This document shows, piece by piece, positions 8,010 to 16,416 of a DNA stretch of 64,000 bases. Within the stretch, counting starts at the first letter, position 1; each line of letters starts with the position of its first letter. The notes beneath the pieces were generated by a model, which was given only the letters and a program-made list of their open reading frames with translations, made no database searches and was not told the origin of the DNA. Origin of the DNA: Actinoplanes philippinensis (GTDB lineage: Bacteria; Actinomycetota; Actinomycetes; Mycobacteriales; Micromonosporaceae). The translations under genes and the position numbers were made by a program. Where the stretch lies: the NCBI RefSeq assembly GCF_900113015.1, contig NZ_FONV01000007.1, positions 487,868 to 551,867 of the forward strand. Direction: 5' to 3'.

Positions 8010-8446
8010 AGAAGTTCCTGATCGCCGGCCTGTTCGTGGCGCTGCTGCTGGCCGGGGTGGTGTCCCGCTTCGCCTCCGGCAGCCCGGACGGCCTCGACTA
8101 CGCCGCCCGCGAGGGCTGCACCTTCGACGCCGACGGCGATATCACCGGCGGCACGTGCATGGCCCAGCAGGAGCAGGAGCACCAGCTCGGGGACAGCCCA
8201 CTCGCCGACTACGGCATCAAGGGCATCGACAACGAGACACTCTCCACCGGACTGTCCGGGGTGGCCGGGGTGCTGCTGACCTTCGCGATCGGCGGCGGCC
8301 TGTTCTGGCTGATCCGCCGCCGCACCCCGGGTCAGCCGTCCGCCGGTTCGCCCAGCGACTCGCCCGCCGGTTCACCCAGCGACTCGCCCGCCGGCTCGCC
8401 CAGCGACTCGCCGAGCGGCTCGCCGGCCGACGAGAAGGTCGCCTGA
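8006..8446 (+). CDS. nikN: PDGLE-domain ECF component (CbiN/NikN-like)
   Basis: The 146-residue protein has a signal-anchor helix (about residues 4-20), the SPDGLDYAAREG motif of the PDGLE family, a second transmembrane helix (about 78-97) and a low-complexity Ser/Pro/Asp tail. The tail (about 105-140) is built of SPSDSPAG octapeptides encoded by 24-bp repeats. Proteins of this type act with CbiM/NikM as the small accessory component of cobalt/nickel ECF importers. The ATG overlaps the nikM stop (ATGA). The repeated tail is unusual for the family and may be species-specific. Confidence 0.85.
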   Translation: MKKFLIAGLFVALLLAGVVSRFASGSPDGLDYAAREGCTFDADGDITGGTCMAQQEQEHQLGDSPLADYGIKGIDNETLSTGLSGVAGVLLTFAIGGGLFWLIRRRTPGQPSAGSPSDSPAGSPSDSPAGSPSDSPSGSPADEKVA

Positions 8447-9211
8447 ATGGGGGCGGGCCACGCCCACCCGCTCCACCTCGACCGGGACAGCCGCGTTCAC
8501 CGGCTCGCCCCCGAGGTGAAGATCGTGGCGACGCTGCTCTTCACGATCGTCGTGGTGGTCACGCCGCGGGAGGAGTTCGCCGCGTTCGCCGGTTACGCCG
8601 TGCTGATCGCGCTGGTCGCCCTCCTGGCCCGGGTTCCGGCCGGCTGGCTGCTCAAACGATCCACCATCGAGCTGCCGTTCGTGCTGCTGGCGGTGGTGCT
8701 GCCGGTCCTCGGCCACGGTGAGCGGGTCGACTGGCTCGGGATGTCGCTGTCGGTCGACGGCCTCCACGGCGCGTGGAACATCTTCGCCAAGGGCACCCTC
8801 GGCGTCCTGGCGTCGCTGCTGCTCGCCGCGACCACCACCATGCGTGACCTGATCCTCGGGCTGGACCGGCTGCGCTGCCCGACCGTGATCACCCAGATCA
8901 TGACGTTCATGCTGCGCTACGTCGACGTGCTGATCGACGACGCCCGCCGGATGCGGATCGCCCGGCTGTCGCGCGGCTACGACCCGCGGTTCCTCTGGCA
9001 GGTGAAGGCGTTCGCGGTCGGGGTGGGCGCGCTGTTCCTGCGCTCGTACGAGCGGGGCGAGCGGGTCTACCTGGCGATGCTGTCGCGCGGTTACGCCGGG
9101 CGGATGCCGTCGCCCGTCGAGGCCACGGCCCCGGCCCGCGAGTGGGCGCTGTCCTCGGCGCTGCCGGTGGCAGCCGCCGGGATCGCGGTGGCAGCGGCGG
9201 TCCTGGCATGA
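8447..9211 (+). CDS. nikQ: ECF transporter transmembrane component, CbiQ/NikQ type
   Basis: This 254-residue membrane protein is the T-component that couples ATP hydrolysis to substrate-component movement. It has about five hydrophobic helices and the charged A-R-x-A-R-L-S-R-G-Y and M-L-S-R-G-Y-x-G-R coupling motifs (near residues 161-170 and 210-220) that contact the ATPases. It starts directly at the base after the nikN stop. An N-terminal HxLHLDRDS segment matches the CbiQ start. Its stop overlaps a small repeat-coded frame that bridges to nikO. Confidence 0.93.
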   Translation: MGAGHAHPLHLDRDSRVHRLAPEVKIVATLLFTIVVVVTPREEFAAFAGYAVLIALVALLARVPAGWLLKRSTIELPFVLLAVVLPVLGHGERVDWLGMSLSVDGLHGAWNIFAKGTLGVLASLLLAATTTMRDLILGLDRLRCPTVITQIMTFMLRYVDVLIDDARRMRIARLSRGYDPRFLWQVKAFAVGVGALFLRSYERGERVYLAMLSRGYAGRMPSPVEATAPAREWALSSALPVAAAGIAVAAAVLA

Positions 9212-9342
9212 GCACGGGCACGGGGACGAGCACGGGCACGGGCACGGGCACGAGCGCGAGCACGGGCACGAGCGCGAGCACGAGCGCGGGCGCGGGCCTG
9301 CGCCGGGCCGGGGACCGTCACCGTCCTAGCATGGTCGGATGA
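9208..9342 (+). repeat. GC-rich hexamer repeat, also a 44-codon Thr/Ser/Gly frame bridging nikQ and nikO
   Basis: About 90 bp consist of imperfect GGGCAC/GAGCAC hexamers. The same segment is an open frame starting at ATG 9208, which overlaps the nikQ stop (ATGA), and ending at TGA 9340-9342, which overlaps the nikO start (ATGA). It would encode MSTGTGTSTGTGTGTSAS-like Thr/Ser/Gly sequence followed by a basic tail. No family is recognised. It may simply be a repeat that keeps ribosomes moving between nikQ and nikO. Confidence 0.5.
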
Positions 9343-10097
9343 CCGCGGCGCTCAGCATCACCGGCCTCACCTTCGCCTACCCCGACGGGCGGCAGGCGCT
9401 GCACGGCATCGACCTCACCATCGCCGAGGGCGAGCGGGTCGCGCTGCTCGGCCCGAACGGCGCCGGCAAGACCACCCTGGTGCTGCACCTCAACGGCATC
9501 CTGCACGGCGGCGAGGGCCGGGTGGAGATCGCCGGCCTGCCGGTCACCCCCGGCGATCGCCGGGCGATCACCGAGATCCGCCGCCGGGTCGGCATCGTCT
9601 TCCAGGACCCCGACGACCAGCTGTTCATGCCGACGGTCGCGGAGGACGTCGCCTTCGGCCCGGCCAATCTGGGGGTACGCGGCCCCGACCTCGACGATCG
9701 CGTGACCGAGGCACTGGCGGCCGTGGGCATGCTGGAGCACCGCGACCAGGTCCCGCAGCACCTGTCGTTCGGCCAGCGGCGCCGGGTGGCCGTGGCCACG
9801 GTGCTGGCCATGCGGCCGTCGTTGCTGGTGCTCGACGAGCCGTCGTCGAACCTGGACCCGGCCAGCCGGCGCGAGCTGGCCGAGATCATCAGGTCTCTGC
9901 CGGTGACCGTGCTGATGGTGACGCACGATCTGCCGTACGCGCTGGAGCTCTGCCCCCGCTCGGTGATCCTGGACGCCGGCCGCATCGTCGCCGACGCCCC
10001 CACCGCCGGCCTGCTGGCCGATCGCGCCCTGATGGCGGGTCACCGCCTGGAGCTGCCGTTCGGCTTCGACCCCGCGACCGTCAGCCGCGGGGTCTAG
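9339..10097 (+). CDS. nikO: ECF transporter ATP-binding protein, CbiO/NikO type
   Basis: This 252-residue ABC ATPase energises the nickel/cobalt importer. Walker A GPNGAGKTT is at about residues 38-46, the Q-loop is in VFQDPDDQLF (the DPDDQLF sequence is typical of ECF ATPases), the signature is LSFGQRRRVAVA, Walker B is LLVLDEPSSNLD, and the switch histidine is in VTHD. It closes the nikMNQO operon. The next gene is convergent, 8 bp away. Confidence 0.94.
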   Translation: MTAALSITGLTFAYPDGRQALHGIDLTIAEGERVALLGPNGAGKTTLVLHLNGILHGGEGRVEIAGLPVTPGDRRAITEIRRRVGIVFQDPDDQLFMPTVAEDVAFGPANLGVRGPDLDDRVTEALAAVGMLEHRDQVPQHLSFGQRRRVAVATVLAMRPSLLVLDEPSSNLDPASRRELAEIIRSLPVTVLMVTHDLPYALELCPRSVILDAGRIVADAPTAGLLADRALMAGHRLELPFGFDPATVSRGV

Positions 10098-10104
10098 CGC
10101 GTCC

Positions 10105-10557
10105 TCAGGCGGCCCGGGAGAGCGGGGCCGCCTCACGCAGGCCGCTCACCAGCGCCTGCCATGTCTGCGGCCCGACGACGCCGTCCACCTCGATCGCCCC
10201 GCCACCGGCCCGGATGGTGCGCTGCAGGTCACGGATGGCCGCCTCGGTCCGGGGGCCGTAGATCCCGTCGGCGCCGTCGAGGGCGAACTCCTCCTGCAGG
10301 CCGCGCACCGCGCTGCCGCGCATCCCCGGCCGGACCGGCACCAGCAGCGCCCGCCACGTGGCGGCGTCGACCACCCCGTCGTCGGGAAGGCTCTTGGCCC
10401 GCTGGACGGCGCGTACCGCATCGCCGGTCTCGGAGCCGAAAACGCCGTCAACGGTGACCGTGTGACCATGGGCGAGCAACAGGTACTGCAGCGTCTGCAC
10501 CGGGTGGTCGGTGGATCCCTGCCGGGTCGTCGGCCAGGGGTTCAGGGTGGCGGTCAT
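10105..10557 (-). CDS. Peptidoglycan-binding domain protein (two PGB repeats)
   Basis: The 150-residue protein consists almost only of two PG_binding_1 domains (about 18-75 and 80-142). Each has the G-x-x-G-x-x-V-x-x-L-Q pattern and a VDGVFG/ADGIYG plus T-x-x-A-V/I-R-x-x-Q core. No signal peptide or catalytic domain is visible, so it may act inside the cell or be exported without a classical signal. ATG 10557 is chosen because GGAAGGGGA precedes it; an in-frame start 48 bp earlier lacks support. Function beyond glycan binding is unknown. Confidence 0.8.
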   Translation of the reverse strand: MTATLNPWPTTRQGSTDHPVQTLQYLLLAHGHTVTVDGVFGSETGDAVRAVQRAKSLPDDGVVDAATWRALLVPVRPGMRGSAVRGLQEEFALDGADGIYGPRTEAAIRDLQRTIRAGGGAIEVDGVVGPQTWQALVSGLREAAPLSRAA

Positions 10558-10713
10558 ACGGGGGTCCCCTTCCTCATCGTCGAGCGACGGGTAGTTCCTC
10601 CCCACACTTTCGCTGCCCGGGCCGATGAATAAAAGGGTGAGACAGGTCTCGGGCGCACTTTCGCAAGAATTGATGACCGCTTGCTGTCTGATTCGCGAAC
10701 TCCAATAGGCAAA

Positions 10714-10743
10714 CCGCGCGCGAATGTGTGAATTCGCGCGCGG
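10714..10743 (-). terminator. Hairpin downstream of phosphoketolase gene
   Basis: A perfect 12-bp stem (10714-10725 with 10732-10743) with a 6-base loop lies about 50 bp beyond the xfp stop. There is no U-tract, as is common in actinobacteria. A smaller hairpin GTGGGA/TCCCAC (10770-10783) lies between it and the stop codon. Confidence 0.6.
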
Positions 10744-10790
10744 TATCGCTCATCTACGTGCACCCGGCAGTGGGATTTCCCACCGGCGGC

Positions 10791-13238
10791 TCAGCTCTCC
10801 GCCCAGTCCTCCAGCGACCAGTCCCGGACCTCCGGCATGTCCTCGAGGTGCTCGACGACGTACTTCTCGTGCTTCTCCAGCTGCGCCTCGCACCACGCCT
10901 TCACCTCGCTGGCGCCGGCCGGCAGCCGCCTGGCGTTGTTGATCGCGTCGATCACCAGGTGGTAACGGGACGCCTTGTTGCGCACCGTCATGTCGAACGG
11001 GGTGGTCGTGGTGCCCTGCTCGATGAAGCCGCGCACCCGGAACCGGTCGGCGTCCGGCCGGCCGTGCACCAGCTGGTGGATGGCGCCCGGGTAGCCGTGG
11101 AAGCTGAAGACGACGTCGACGTGGTCGGTGAACAGCTCCCGGAACATCGTCTCGCTCATGCCGTGCGGGTGGTCCTTCGGCCGCGGCAGGGTCATCAGGT
11201 TGACCACGTTGACCACCCGGACCTTGAGCTGCGGCAGCTTCTTCATCAGGATCTGCGCGGCCGCCACGGTCTCCATGGTCACCACGTCGCCGGCGCAGGC
11301 CAGCACGATGTCCGGGTCGCGGTCGCCGTCGTCGGTGCCGGCCCACTCCCAGATGCCGGCGCCCTTACGGCAGTGCTCGATCGCCTGCTCCATGTCGAGC
11401 CACTGCAGCTGCGGCTGCTTGTCGATGACGATCAGGTTGACGTACGACCGGGAGCGGAAGCAGTGGTCGGCCACCGAGAGCAGCGTGTTCGCGTCCGGCG
11501 GCAGGTAGACCCGGGCCACGTTGCCGCGCTGGTTGAGCACCACCTGGATCAGGCCGGGCCCCTGGTGCGAGAAGCCGTTGTGGTCGTTGCGCCACGCGGT
11601 CGAGGTGAGCAGGATGTTCAGGCTCGGCACCTTGGCCCGCCACGGCAGGTGCGACGCCTCCTGCAGCCACTTGCCGTGCTGGACCGTCTGCGACGCGCTG
11701 ACCATGGCGAACGCCTCGTAGGTGGCGAACATGCCGTGCCGCCCGGTGAGGTTGTAGCCCTCCAGCCAGCCGTGGCAGTTGTGCTCGGAGAGCACCTCCA
11801 TCACCCGGCCGGAGTTGCTCAGCTTCACGTCGTCGCCGGTGGTGCCCTCCATGAACGCCCGGTCGGAGACCTCGAAGACGGCGCCGAGCCGGTTGCTGTT
11901 CGTCTCGTCGGGGCAGAAGAGCCGGAAGCTGTCCGGGTTGCGCGTGTAGATGTCGCGCATCATCTCGCCCAGCTTGCGGGTCGACTCGGCGCGCCCCTCG
12001 GCCGGCCGCTTCACGTCGACCGCGTAGTCGCGGAAGTCGGGCAGGTCCAGGTCCTTGGTGAGCAGGCCGCCGTTGGCGTGCGGGGTGGCGCTCATCCGCA
12101 GGTCTCCGGGCGGGGCCAGGTCGCGGATGATCTGCACCGGCGCGCCGGACGCGTCGAACAGCTCCTCCGGCTTGTACGACCGCAGCCACTTCTCCAGCTC
12201 GGCCAGGTGCTCGTCGTTGCCCTTGACACCGGAGAGCGGCACCTGGTGCGAGCGCCAGGTGCCGGTCACGGTGATGCCGTCGATCTTCTCCGGGCCGGTC
12301 CAGCCCTTCGGCGTGCGCATGACGATCAGGGGCCAGCGCGGGCGGCTGCCGTCCCACGTACCGCCGCGGGCCTCGCTCTGAATGGTCCTGATCTTGTCCC
12401 ACGCCTCGGCGAGCACCGCGGCGAACCGGTGGTGCATGCCCGGCAGGTCCGCGCCCTCGATCTCGATGACGTCGTAGCCGTGGCCCTCGAGCAGCTTGCG
12501 CACCTCGGCCGGGTCCTTGCGGGCCAGCACCGTCGGGCCGGCGATCTTCGCGCCGTTGAGGTGCAGGATCGGCAGGACCGCGCCGTCGTGCTCCGGGTTG
12601 ATGAAGGAGATGCCCTTCCAGGAGCCCTCCAGCGGGCCGGTCTCGGCCTCACCGTCACCGACCACCGCGATGGCCAGCAGGTCCGGGTTGTCCATCACCG
12701 CGCCGAAGGCGTGCACCAGCACGTAGCCGAGCTCGCCGCCCTCGTGGATGCTGCCGGGCGTGGTCACGCTGACGTGGCTGGGGATGCCGCCGGGGCTGGA
12801 GAACTGGCGGAAGAGCCGCAGCAGGCCGCCCTCGTCCAGGCCGACCTTCGGATACACCTCGGAGTAGGTGCCCTCCAGGTAGCCGGCGGCGACCAGGGCC
12901 GGCCCGCCGTGACCCGGGCCGGCCAGGTAGATCGCCTGCTGCCCGGTCTGCTTGATCAGCCGCGACACGTGGGCATAGACGAACGACAGGCCCGGGCTGG
13001 TGCCCCAGTGGCCGAGCAGGCGCGGCTTGATGTGGTCGGAGGTGAGCTTCTCGCGCAGCAGCGGGTTGCCCTGGAGATAGATCTGCCCGACGGTGAGGTA
13101 GTTGTTGGCCCGCCACCAGGCGTCGAGGCTGGCGACCTCGGCATCGTCCGGAGCGGCGAGCTTCCGCACGAGTTCCTGCTGGTCGAGCGTGGCGGCCCGG
13201 TTGTCCGAAACGGCGGTCACGGTCATTCCTCTCGACAT
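10791..13238 (-). CDS. xfp: Phosphoketolase (xylulose-5-P/fructose-6-P type), thiamine diphosphate dependent
   Basis: The 815-residue enzyme cleaves xylulose 5-phosphate (and often fructose 6-phosphate) with phosphate to acetyl phosphate plus a triose or tetrose phosphate. The whole XFP domain set is present: N-terminal YLxGPGHGGPALV with the catalytic His pair, the ThDP motif VVGDGEAETGPLEGSWKG, and the C-terminal domain with SFHGYPGAIHQLVHGR. The length is family-typical. Two starts fit: ATG 13238 with AGGA 12 bp upstream, or ATG 13226 with GAGAGGA almost adjacent. A DevR-type box sits about 60 bp upstream, suggesting induction at low oxygen, where acetyl phosphate would support substrate-level ATP synthesis. 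Confidence 0.96.
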   Translation of the reverse strand: MSRGMTVTAVSDNRAATLDQQELVRKLAAPDDAEVASLDAWWRANNYLTVGQIYLQGNPLLREKLTSDHIKPRLLGHWGTSPGLSFVYAHVSRLIKQTGQQAIYLAGPGHGGPALVAAGYLEGTYSEVYPKVGLDEGGLLRLFRQFSSPGGIPSHVSVTTPGSIHEGGELGYVLVHAFGAVMDNPDLLAIAVVGDGEAETGPLEGSWKGISFINPEHDGAVLPILHLNGAKIAGPTVLARKDPAEVRKLLEGHGYDVIEIEGADLPGMHHRFAAVLAEAWDKIRTIQSEARGGTWDGSRPRWPLIVMRTPKGWTGPEKIDGITVTGTWRSHQVPLSGVKGNDEHLAELEKWLRSYKPEELFDASGAPVQIIRDLAPPGDLRMSATPHANGGLLTKDLDLPDFRDYAVDVKRPAEGRAESTRKLGEMMRDIYTRNPDSFRLFCPDETNSNRLGAVFEVSDRAFMEGTTGDDVKLSNSGRVMEVLSEHNCHGWLEGYNLTGRHGMFATYEAFAMVSASQTVQHGKWLQEASHLPWRAKVPSLNILLTSTAWRNDHNGFSHQGPGLIQVVLNQRGNVARVYLPPDANTLLSVADHCFRSRSYVNLIVIDKQPQLQWLDMEQAIEHCRKGAGIWEWAGTDDGDRDPDIVLACAGDVVTMETVAAAQILMKKLPQLKVRVVNVVNLMTLPRPKDHPHGMSETMFRELFTDHVDVVFSFHGYPGAIHQLVHGRPDADRFRVRGFIEQGTTTTPFDMTVRNKASRYHLVIDAINNARRLPAGASEVKAWCEAQLEKHEKYVVEHLEDMPEVRDWSLEDWAES

Positions 13239-13568
13239 TGTCTTTCGAGTTCCTGACTGGTCACGATCAACTTATCGACGACGTAAACGGCCGGGATGGG
13301 TCTTTCGGCCCCTCCGGACGGGACGTTACCCGCACTGAACGTTCCGACGCGTCGACCGGAAAATGACGGTCACGTGAAGTGGCACGACGCCCGGCGCCAC
13401 CCGGACCGGCGCTGCCGGGGCGAACTCCCCAGGGACACTTCTACCAGGATCTCGCGGGTCCCCGGGTCACCCCGGCAGAATGGCACCTGAACCTGTCCCT
13501 GTCGGCGGGGGCCGCCCACGGCCCGCATGGTCGGCCCGATGTCCAACCAGCGTGAGGACCGGTAACCG
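13239..13568. other. Intergenic region between divergent xfp and the zinc-site protein gene
   Basis: This 330-bp gap holds the DevR-type box at 13298-13311 near the xfp side. Apart from that, no convincing hairpin, RNA gene or conserved frame was found; the sequence is ordinary GC-rich spacer ending in a GAGGACC element before the start at 13569. Confidence 0.6.
13298..13311. promoter_or_regulatory. DevR/DosR-type box before phosphoketolase gene
   Basis: GGGTCTTTCGGCCC shares the TTCGGCCC half exactly with the box at 6247-6260 and keeps GGGnC in the other half. It lies about 60 bp upstream of the xfp start. Confidence 0.6.
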
Positions 13569-13916
13569 ATGGACGACCCGCACATTCACGTCGAGGCCGG
13601 GAAACTGCACTCCCGCGCCGCCGAGCGCAACCTCCTGGCGTCGGTGTTCGGCCTGGTCGGCCAGTTGCCCGCCGAGGTGACCAGCGCCTGTGGGATGCGG
13701 GTGCCGTTCGCCATGACCTCCGCCGAGCCGGACGCCGTCACCTGCCTGCCCTGCCGCAAGCACGCCGCCGAGCGGCACCGCCGGTTCGCCGAGCAGATCG
13801 CCGAGCTGGGCGCCGGGCCGGCCTCGCCGTTCAGCGGCCTGGACGCCGCGCAGGCGGCCGCCGCCTACCGCGACATCGCCCGCCGGTTCGACGCCCCGCC
13901 GGGCGGCGCTCCCTGA
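13569..13916 (+). CDS. Small protein with possible zinc site, function unknown
   Basis: This 115-residue protein starts MDDPHIHVEAGKLH and resembles short uncharacterised actinobacterial proteins. Cys41, Cys59, Cys62 and His65 (pattern C-x17-C-x2-C-x2-H, including VTCLPCRKH) could bind one zinc ion. The remainder is predicted helical and Ala-rich. Start ATG 13569 follows GAGGACC. It is divergent from xfp and may share its promoter region; no function is assigned. Confidence 0.7.
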   Translation: MDDPHIHVEAGKLHSRAAERNLLASVFGLVGQLPAEVTSACGMRVPFAMTSAEPDAVTCLPCRKHAAERHRRFAEQIAELGAGPASPFSGLDAAQAAAAYRDIARRFDAPPGGAP

Positions 13917-14011
13917 TGGAGTCATGGCGCTGCCCCACGTGAGCGGGTCGATGCGACCGGCCGCCGGGCCGTACCGTGATACCGATGACACTCCACAGGG
14001 GACGGGCGCCG

Positions 14012-14158
14012 ATGCGAGCGGGGCGAGTCTGGGCGGTCGGCGCGGTGGCCGTGATCGGCGCTCTGGTCGGCTGTGCCGGGGACCAGGCGAGGACACCGGA
14101 GACGCCCGGCGCCGCCGGTGGGCGGGCCGGGCGTCCGGGGGCTGCTAACCCAGGGTGA
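14012..14158 (+). CDS. Possible very short lipoprotein
   Basis: The 48-codon frame begins with a basic N-terminus, a hydrophobic stretch and a lipobox-like ALVGC followed by about 25 polar residues. That is enough for a signal peptide but not for a folded domain. It overlaps the end of the alpha-xylosidase gene by 14 bp and contains the probable terminator hairpin of that gene, which argues against it. It could be a truncated gene or chance. Confidence 0.3.
   Translation: MRAGRVWAVGAVAVIGALVGCAGDQARTPETPGAAGGRAGRPGAANPG
14101..14135 (-). terminator. Hairpin downstream of alpha-xylosidase operon
   Basis: GACGCCCGGC (14101-14110) pairs perfectly with 14126-14135 across a 15-base loop, 10 bp past the xylosidase stop. 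No U-run is present. Confidence 0.4.
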
Positions 14159-16406
14159 GGGTGCAGCTGTCCTGGTCGGCGGCCAGTTCGGTCACGTCGG
14201 AGCCGATCCGGACTCGCCAGGGCAGGGCGTCGCCCATCCGGCCGACGACGATGTCCGTGCCGGAGCGGGACACCGTGAAGACCGTGTCGGCGCCGGTCGG
14301 GCCGGGGACGACGACCGCGGTACGGCCCTCGGCCGGCTCGAACAGGTGCAGGGTCACACCGTCCCGGTAGTCGTAGTCGGGGCGGTCGTGGCGGGATCCG
14401 ACCGGGAGGACGGTTCCCGGCCGGACCAGCAGCGGGGCCGTGGCGAAGCCGTGGGTCTCGGTGACCCAGCGCGGGCCCTCGATCGTCGCGGCGGTTCCGG
14501 CGGCCGGCAGGTAGCGCGTCCAGCGACCCTCGGGGACGTAGTAGGAGACCTCGCCGCCGGCCGTGAAGACCGGGGCGACCAGCAGGTCGGGGCCGAGCAT
14601 GTACTGCCGGTCCAGGTAGGTGGCGGCCGGGTCGTGCGGGAACGCGACCGGCATCGGGCGCATCACCGGCAGGCCGGTCAGGTGGGCCTCGCGAGCGGCG
14701 CCGTAGATGTACGGCATGAGGCGGTACTTGAGATGGGTGAAGGACCGCAGCACGTCGACGGCCTCCTCGTCGAACAGCCACGGCACCCGGTAGGAGCTGC
14801 TGCCGTGCAGGCGGCTGTGCGACGACAGCAGGCCGAACGCCACCCACCGCTTGAACACGGCCGGGTCGGGCATGCCCTCGAAACCGCCGATGTCGTGGCT
14901 CCAGAAGCCGAACCCGGACGACATCAGGGACAGGCCGCCGCGCAGGCTCTCCGCCATCGACTCGTAGGTGCTGGAGTTGTCGCCGCCCCAGTGCACCGGG
15001 AACTGCTGGCCGCCGACGGTCGCCGAGCGGGCGAACAGCACCGCCTCGCCCTCGCCCTTCGCCTCGCGCAGCACCTCGAAGACGACCTCGTTGTAGAGCT
15101 GCGTGTAGTAGTTGTGCATGCGTTCCGGGTCGGAGCCGTCGTGCCACACCACGTCGGTGGGCACGCGTTCGCCGAAGTCCGACTTGAACGCGTCGACACC
15201 CATCTCGACCAGGGCCCGGAGTTTCCCCGCATACCATTCCCGAGCGGACGGGTTGGTGAAGTCGACGAGCGCCATCCCGGCCTGCCACAGGTCCCACTGG
15301 AAGACGTCACCGTTCGGCCGGAGTACCAGGTAACCGTTGTCGCGACCCTCGGCGAACAGCGGGGACCGCTGGGCGATGTACGGGTTGATCCACAGGCACG
15401 TCCTGAGCCCGCGGTCGGCGAGGCGCTTGAGCATGCCCGGCGGGTCGGGGAAGACGCGCGGGTCCCACTCGAAGTCGCACCAGTTGAACTCGCGCATCCA
15501 GAAGCAGTCGAAGTGGAACACCGACAGCGGCAGGTCCCGGTCGGCCATCCCGCCGACGAACTTGTTGACCGTCTCCTCGTCGTAGTCGGTGGTGAACGAC
15601 GTGGTCAGCCAGAGCCCGAACGACCAGGCCGGCGGGAGCGCGGGCCGGCCGGTGAGCGCGGTGTACTTGCGGATGATGTCGGCCGGGGTGGGCCCGTGGA
15701 TGACCAGGTAGGACAGTTGCTGCCCGGCGACGCTGAACTGGGTGCGGGTGACCATCTCGGAGGCGACCTCGAAGGACACCTTGCCGGGGTGGTCGACGAG
15801 GACGCCGTACCCGCCGTTGGTGATGTAGAAGGGGACGTTCTTGTACGCCTGCTCGGAGCTGGTGCCGCCGTCCTCCTGCCAGACGTCGACCGTCTGGCCG
15901 TTCTTGATCAGCGGCCCGAACCGCTCGCCCAGGCCGTAGACGACGTGCCCGACGCCGAGGTCGAGCTGCTCGTGGATGTAGTCGCCGTCGGGGCTGCTGA
16001 CGATGCCCATGCCCTTCCAGCCGCTGCCGGTGAGGCGGCGCCCGTCGGCGTCGAGGAAGTCGAGGGCCCAGTTGTCGCCGTCGGAGAAGCGTGCGGTCAG
16101 CGAGCCGGAGGTGATCGAGCGGGGGCCGACCGAGACGTCACCGGGTTCGCCGGAAATCGCGAAATTCGGCGATTTGGAGCGCTCTCCCTGGAAGTGCGAG
16201 ACGGTGACCCGGATGACGTCGGGGGCGGGGGCCGTGCACTCGACGGTGATCAGGGCGGAGTTGAGCGTGTCACCGCGGTGCGTGATCGGGCGGGTGGCGG
16301 CCCAGGCGGTCAGCGAGTCCGGGCCGGTCGCCGTGTCCTGCAGGTGGGCAGGGTGCAGCACGGTGACGCCTGCGCGCTTTCGCCAATAGCCGTCGGTGAA
16401 CTTCAT
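14145..16406 (-). CDS. yicI: Alpha-xylosidase, glycoside hydrolase family 31
   Basis: The 753-residue enzyme aligns along its whole length with E. coli YicI, which removes alpha-linked xylose from isoprimeverose and xyloglucan oligosaccharides. The catalytic nucleophile is Asp410 (AFKSDFGER) and the acid/base Asp476 (HWGGD). YicI-specific sequences such as FHFDCFWM and FWSHDIGGFE are present. It lacks a signal peptide and is cytoplasmic. The ATG at 16406 has AAGGA 6 bp upstream; a TTG just before it is less likely. It is the last gene of the binding-protein/permease operon, 10 bp after the second permease, so the operon imports xylosylated oligosaccharides and cuts them inside the cell. Confidence 0.96.
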   Translation of the reverse strand: MKFTDGYWRKRAGVTVLHPAHLQDTATGPDSLTAWAATRPITHRGDTLNSALITVECTAPAPDVIRVTVSHFQGERSKSPNFAISGEPGDVSVGPRSITSGSLTARFSDGDNWALDFLDADGRRLTGSGWKGMGIVSSPDGDYIHEQLDLGVGHVVYGLGERFGPLIKNGQTVDVWQEDGGTSSEQAYKNVPFYITNGGYGVLVDHPGKVSFEVASEMVTRTQFSVAGQQLSYLVIHGPTPADIIRKYTALTGRPALPPAWSFGLWLTTSFTTDYDEETVNKFVGGMADRDLPLSVFHFDCFWMREFNWCDFEWDPRVFPDPPGMLKRLADRGLRTCLWINPYIAQRSPLFAEGRDNGYLVLRPNGDVFQWDLWQAGMALVDFTNPSAREWYAGKLRALVEMGVDAFKSDFGERVPTDVVWHDGSDPERMHNYYTQLYNEVVFEVLREAKGEGEAVLFARSATVGGQQFPVHWGGDNSSTYESMAESLRGGLSLMSSGFGFWSHDIGGFEGMPDPAVFKRWVAFGLLSSHSRLHGSSSYRVPWLFDEEAVDVLRSFTHLKYRLMPYIYGAAREAHLTGLPVMRPMPVAFPHDPAATYLDRQYMLGPDLLVAPVFTAGGEVSYYVPEGRWTRYLPAAGTAATIEGPRWVTETHGFATAPLLVRPGTVLPVGSRHDRPDYDYRDGVTLHLFEPAEGRTAVVVPGPTGADTVFTVSRSGTDIVVGRMGDALPWRVRIGSDVTELAADQDSCTLTLG

Positions 16407-16416
16407 CAAAAGTCCT

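Noticed and set aside
10728..13256. 842-codon open frame on the plus strand opposite the phosphoketolase gene
   Set aside because: It mirrors the xfp codons in antisense, is rich in His/Arg/Val/Gly as GC-rich shadows are, and has no recognisable domain or ribosome-binding site.
13569..13916. Assignment of the small C-x17-C-x2-C-x2-H protein to a named zinc-finger family
   Set aside because: Only the metal-ligand pattern is visible; no family-specific sequence supports a name or function.
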